A stretch of 7,191 nt of DNA from a bacterium (GTDB taxonomy: Bacteria > SZUA-182 > DTGQ01): NCBI GenBank assembly GCA_040755755.1, contig JBFLZW010000051.1, forward strand, positions 1 to 7,191, read 5' to 3'. Positions 6,057 through 7,191 of this stretch are shown here, piece after piece. The position numbers were made by a program, and so were the translations under genes. Under the pieces are notes generated by a model. The model saw only the letters and a program-made list of their open reading frames with translations, was not told where the DNA came from and did no database searches. Numbering within the stretch: the first letter of the stretch is position 1; the number at the start of each line of letters is the position of its first letter.

Positions 6057-6085
6057 TTGTTATACGTAAAAAAATCTGATAATAT
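6057..6085 (+). promoter_or_regulatory. Rightward promoter, sigma-70 type
   Basis: TTGTTA (6057-6062) and TAATAT (6080-6085) are separated by 17 bp within AT-rich DNA. Transcription would start near 6092, immediately before the 6097-6121 hairpin, and read into the HTH gene and the RepA-like gene. The iterons lie just upstream, where a bound protein could activate or repress. Confidence 0.55.
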
Positions 6086-6096
6086 ACTGAAACAAA

Positions 6097-6155
6097 GCCC
6101 CTTAGTAGCGAGCTAAGGGGCGGGTGGGAAAAACTTAAATTTTTTGGCTCCTTAG
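6097..6155 (+). promoter_or_regulatory. Leader with two mutually exclusive hairpins
   Basis: GCCCCTTAG (6097-6105) pairs perfectly with CTAAGGGGC (6113-6121) around a 7-base loop. The same CTAAGGGGC can instead pair with GCTCCTTAG (6147-6155), with one G-U pair and an inner A-run/T-run stem. The two upstream-strand copies are direct repeats 50 bp apart. No T-run directly follows either stem, so simple attenuation is not proven. Confidence 0.45.
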
Positions 6156-6273
6156 TATATCAAATTTCCTGCCGTAACAACAACCCCATAAATCATAACT
6201 TAAACCTTGTTTTTCAAATATTTAGTCATTAAAAATAACTTACGATTACAATTTGTAAAGAAAGGAAAAACTA

Positions 6274-6489
6274 ATGACAATTCATACGGTTAAGCCACAT
6301 CCCCTAAAAACCGAAATTAGAAAAGCCAAAATCAGGCTATGGCAAATAAAATTGTTTCTGGGGGGGCTGCCAAGCGAGGGGACCCTGTGCCGCATGCTTA
6401 ATGGGCTTACGCCCATGAGCCCGCGAGTAGAGCGAGGGATCAAACGCATCCTCGATGAGACCAAAAAAACTGTTGCGGCAACAAAGTAA
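6274..6489 (+). CDS. Small helix-turn-helix regulator (71 aa)
   Basis: A 71-residue basic protein. Residues ~12-64 look like a compact helix-turn-helix: IRKAKIRLWQIKLFLGG is followed by a recognition-like segment SEGTLCRMLNGL and a closing helix VERGIKRILDETK. This pattern (xLWQ, LSRxLNG, PMxPxxExxIKxIL) resembles small XRE-like phage and element regulators. An AAAGGA site lies 8 bases before the ATG. The stop is 15 nt before the RepA-like gene, so they form an operon. It probably controls the replication genes or its own promoter, with the iterons or twin palindromes as possible binding sites; an excisionase role is also possible. The role is inferred from fold and position only. Confidence 0.65.
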   Translation: MTIHTVKPHPLKTEIRKAKIRLWQIKLFLGGLPSEGTLCRMLNGLTPMSPRVERGIKRILDETKKTVAATK

Positions 6490-6504
6490 GGGCGGAGGTG
6501 GGCG

Positions 6505-7191
6505 ATGGCAGAGCAGGTTGATGAGCAAATTGAGGCAATAATCTCCGCGAGGTATCAAGGCAGATCTGGTAAGGATTACTGGCAAGGCCAAGTAGTCGAT
6601 TGGGATATTGGCCTATGCCGTATTATGGCCGGACTGGGTATAGATGCTGACCGGATCGATCAGCTTATTAGGCTGGCTCCGGCATGGCCAGACATCGCCA
6701 ACAAATGGGATGGCCACCCCGATGACCAGGGCCGGACATATGGTAAGCGGACCATATTGCTGGCCACAGCAGCAAGCAGAGGTAAGCAGGCTCAGCCAGA
6801 CCAGCAAGCCAAACCAGTAACACCGAGCAGGCCACAACCAGCAAGTGCGGCAGAGTTGATGCAGCGGGATATACCGCCGATCCAGTGGATCATACCCGGA
6901 TTGTTGCCACAGGGCCTTACCGTATTGGCGGGCAAACCCAAGGTGGGCAAGAGCTGGCTGTCCTTACATTGGGGGCTCGGTGTGGCCTACGGCGGCAAAG
7001 TGTTAAGCTCCGTAGATGTACCACAAGCCGACGTGCTCTACCTGGCGCTTGAGGACTCGGACCGGCGATTAAGGGAGAGGATCGGCAAGCTTACTTGTGG
7101 ATCGGCGGTACCGAGCAACCTGTATTACTGTACGGAGTGGCCATGCTTGCCACTGGCAGCAATAGAGCTTACGGATTGGCTTACCGATCAC
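6505..7191 (+). CDS. RepA-like AAA ATPase with primase-associated N-terminus (partial)
   Basis: An open frame of 229 codons runs off the window end, so the C-terminus is missing. Residues ~30-88 (WDIGLCRIMAGLGIDADRID ... KWDG ... GRTYGKRTI) resemble the helical-bundle domain found in phage primase-polymerases of the NrS-1 type and related replication proteins. A proline- and glutamine-rich linker (~95-115) leads to a RepA/RecA-like ATPase with Walker A GKPKVGKS (143-150) and a probable Walker B strand VLYLALED (177-184). Such proteins load or act as the replicative helicase of plasmids, phages and satellites. GGAGG (6494-6498) precedes the ATG by six bases, a strong ribosome site. The iteron-bearing region upstream may be its origin. 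Confident as a replication ATPase; whether it also contains a primase domain cannot be seen. Confidence 0.8.
   Translation, partial: MAEQVDEQIEAIISARYQGRSGKDYWQGQVVDWDIGLCRIMAGLGIDADRIDQLIRLAPAWPDIANKWDGHPDDQGRTYGKRTILLATAASRGKQAQPDQQAKPVTPSRPQPASAAELMQRDIPPIQWIIPGLLPQGLTVLAGKPKVGKSWLSLHWGLGVAYGGKVLSSVDVPQADVLYLALEDSDRRLRERIGKLTCGSAVPSNLYYCTEWPCLPLAAIELTDWLTDH

Larger units (their letters stand above)
5869..6273. other. Noncoding control region, possible replication origin
   Basis: About 400 bases without a convincing gene. In order it holds an imperfect hairpin (5873-5903), twin palindromes (5920-5954), 11-bp iterons (5963-6017), a strongly AT-rich stretch (6025-6095) with a promoter, and a leader with alternative hairpins (6097-6155). 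A second AT-rich stretch (6165-6273) contains another possible promoter (TTGTTT 6207-6212, 17 bp, TAAAAA 6230-6235). Iterons beside AT-rich DNA, upstream of a RepA-like gene, are the usual makeup of a theta-type origin; this function is inferred. Confidence 0.5.

Overview
The window is bacterial and consists almost entirely of mobile DNA; no housekeeping gene, rRNA or tRNA is visible. Many AGG and ATA codons, moderate GC and mosaic mobile genes would fit an anaerobic deltaproteobacterium or similar environmental lineage, but this is a weak inference and no host can be named.

Positions ~7-5191 hold one complete, unusually large IS21-like transposon. Each end carries two copies of a GCTCAG-nAAATTGaCC motif exactly 24 bp apart, in inverted orientation at the two ends. 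Inside are five closely packed rightward genes: a zinc-finger protein (262-825), a ParB/Spo0J-like protein (860-1795), the IstA DDE transposase (1773-3302), the IstB AAA+ ATPase (3299-4039) and a TOPRIM/DUF3991 primase-like protein (4085-5002). The overlaps (23 nt and 4 nt) and short gaps point to a single operon. IstA and IstB form a standard transposition pair. The other three genes are extra to a normal IS21 and suggest added functions in target choice, DNA bridging or replication. A possible short leftward transcript with its own intrinsic terminator (105-163) lies between the left end and the first gene.

The right end of the transposon abuts the C-terminal half of a serine recombinase (5192-5468). 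This implies insertion into the recombinase gene, whose catalytic half would lie left of position 1 if the gene was split.

Positions 5192-7191 look like part of an older integrative replicon, prophage or satellite. After the broken recombinase come a hairpin-rich stretch (5471-5635), a 76-residue unknown protein, and a ~400-bp noncoding region. That region holds twin palindromes, five 11-bp iterons, a good promoter and a leader that can fold in two exclusive ways. A small helix-turn-helix protein (6274-6489) and the start of a RepA-like helicase-loader/primase-type ATPase (6505 to the window edge) follow. The arrangement resembles the integrase-regulator-replication module of phage satellites and integrative plasmids.
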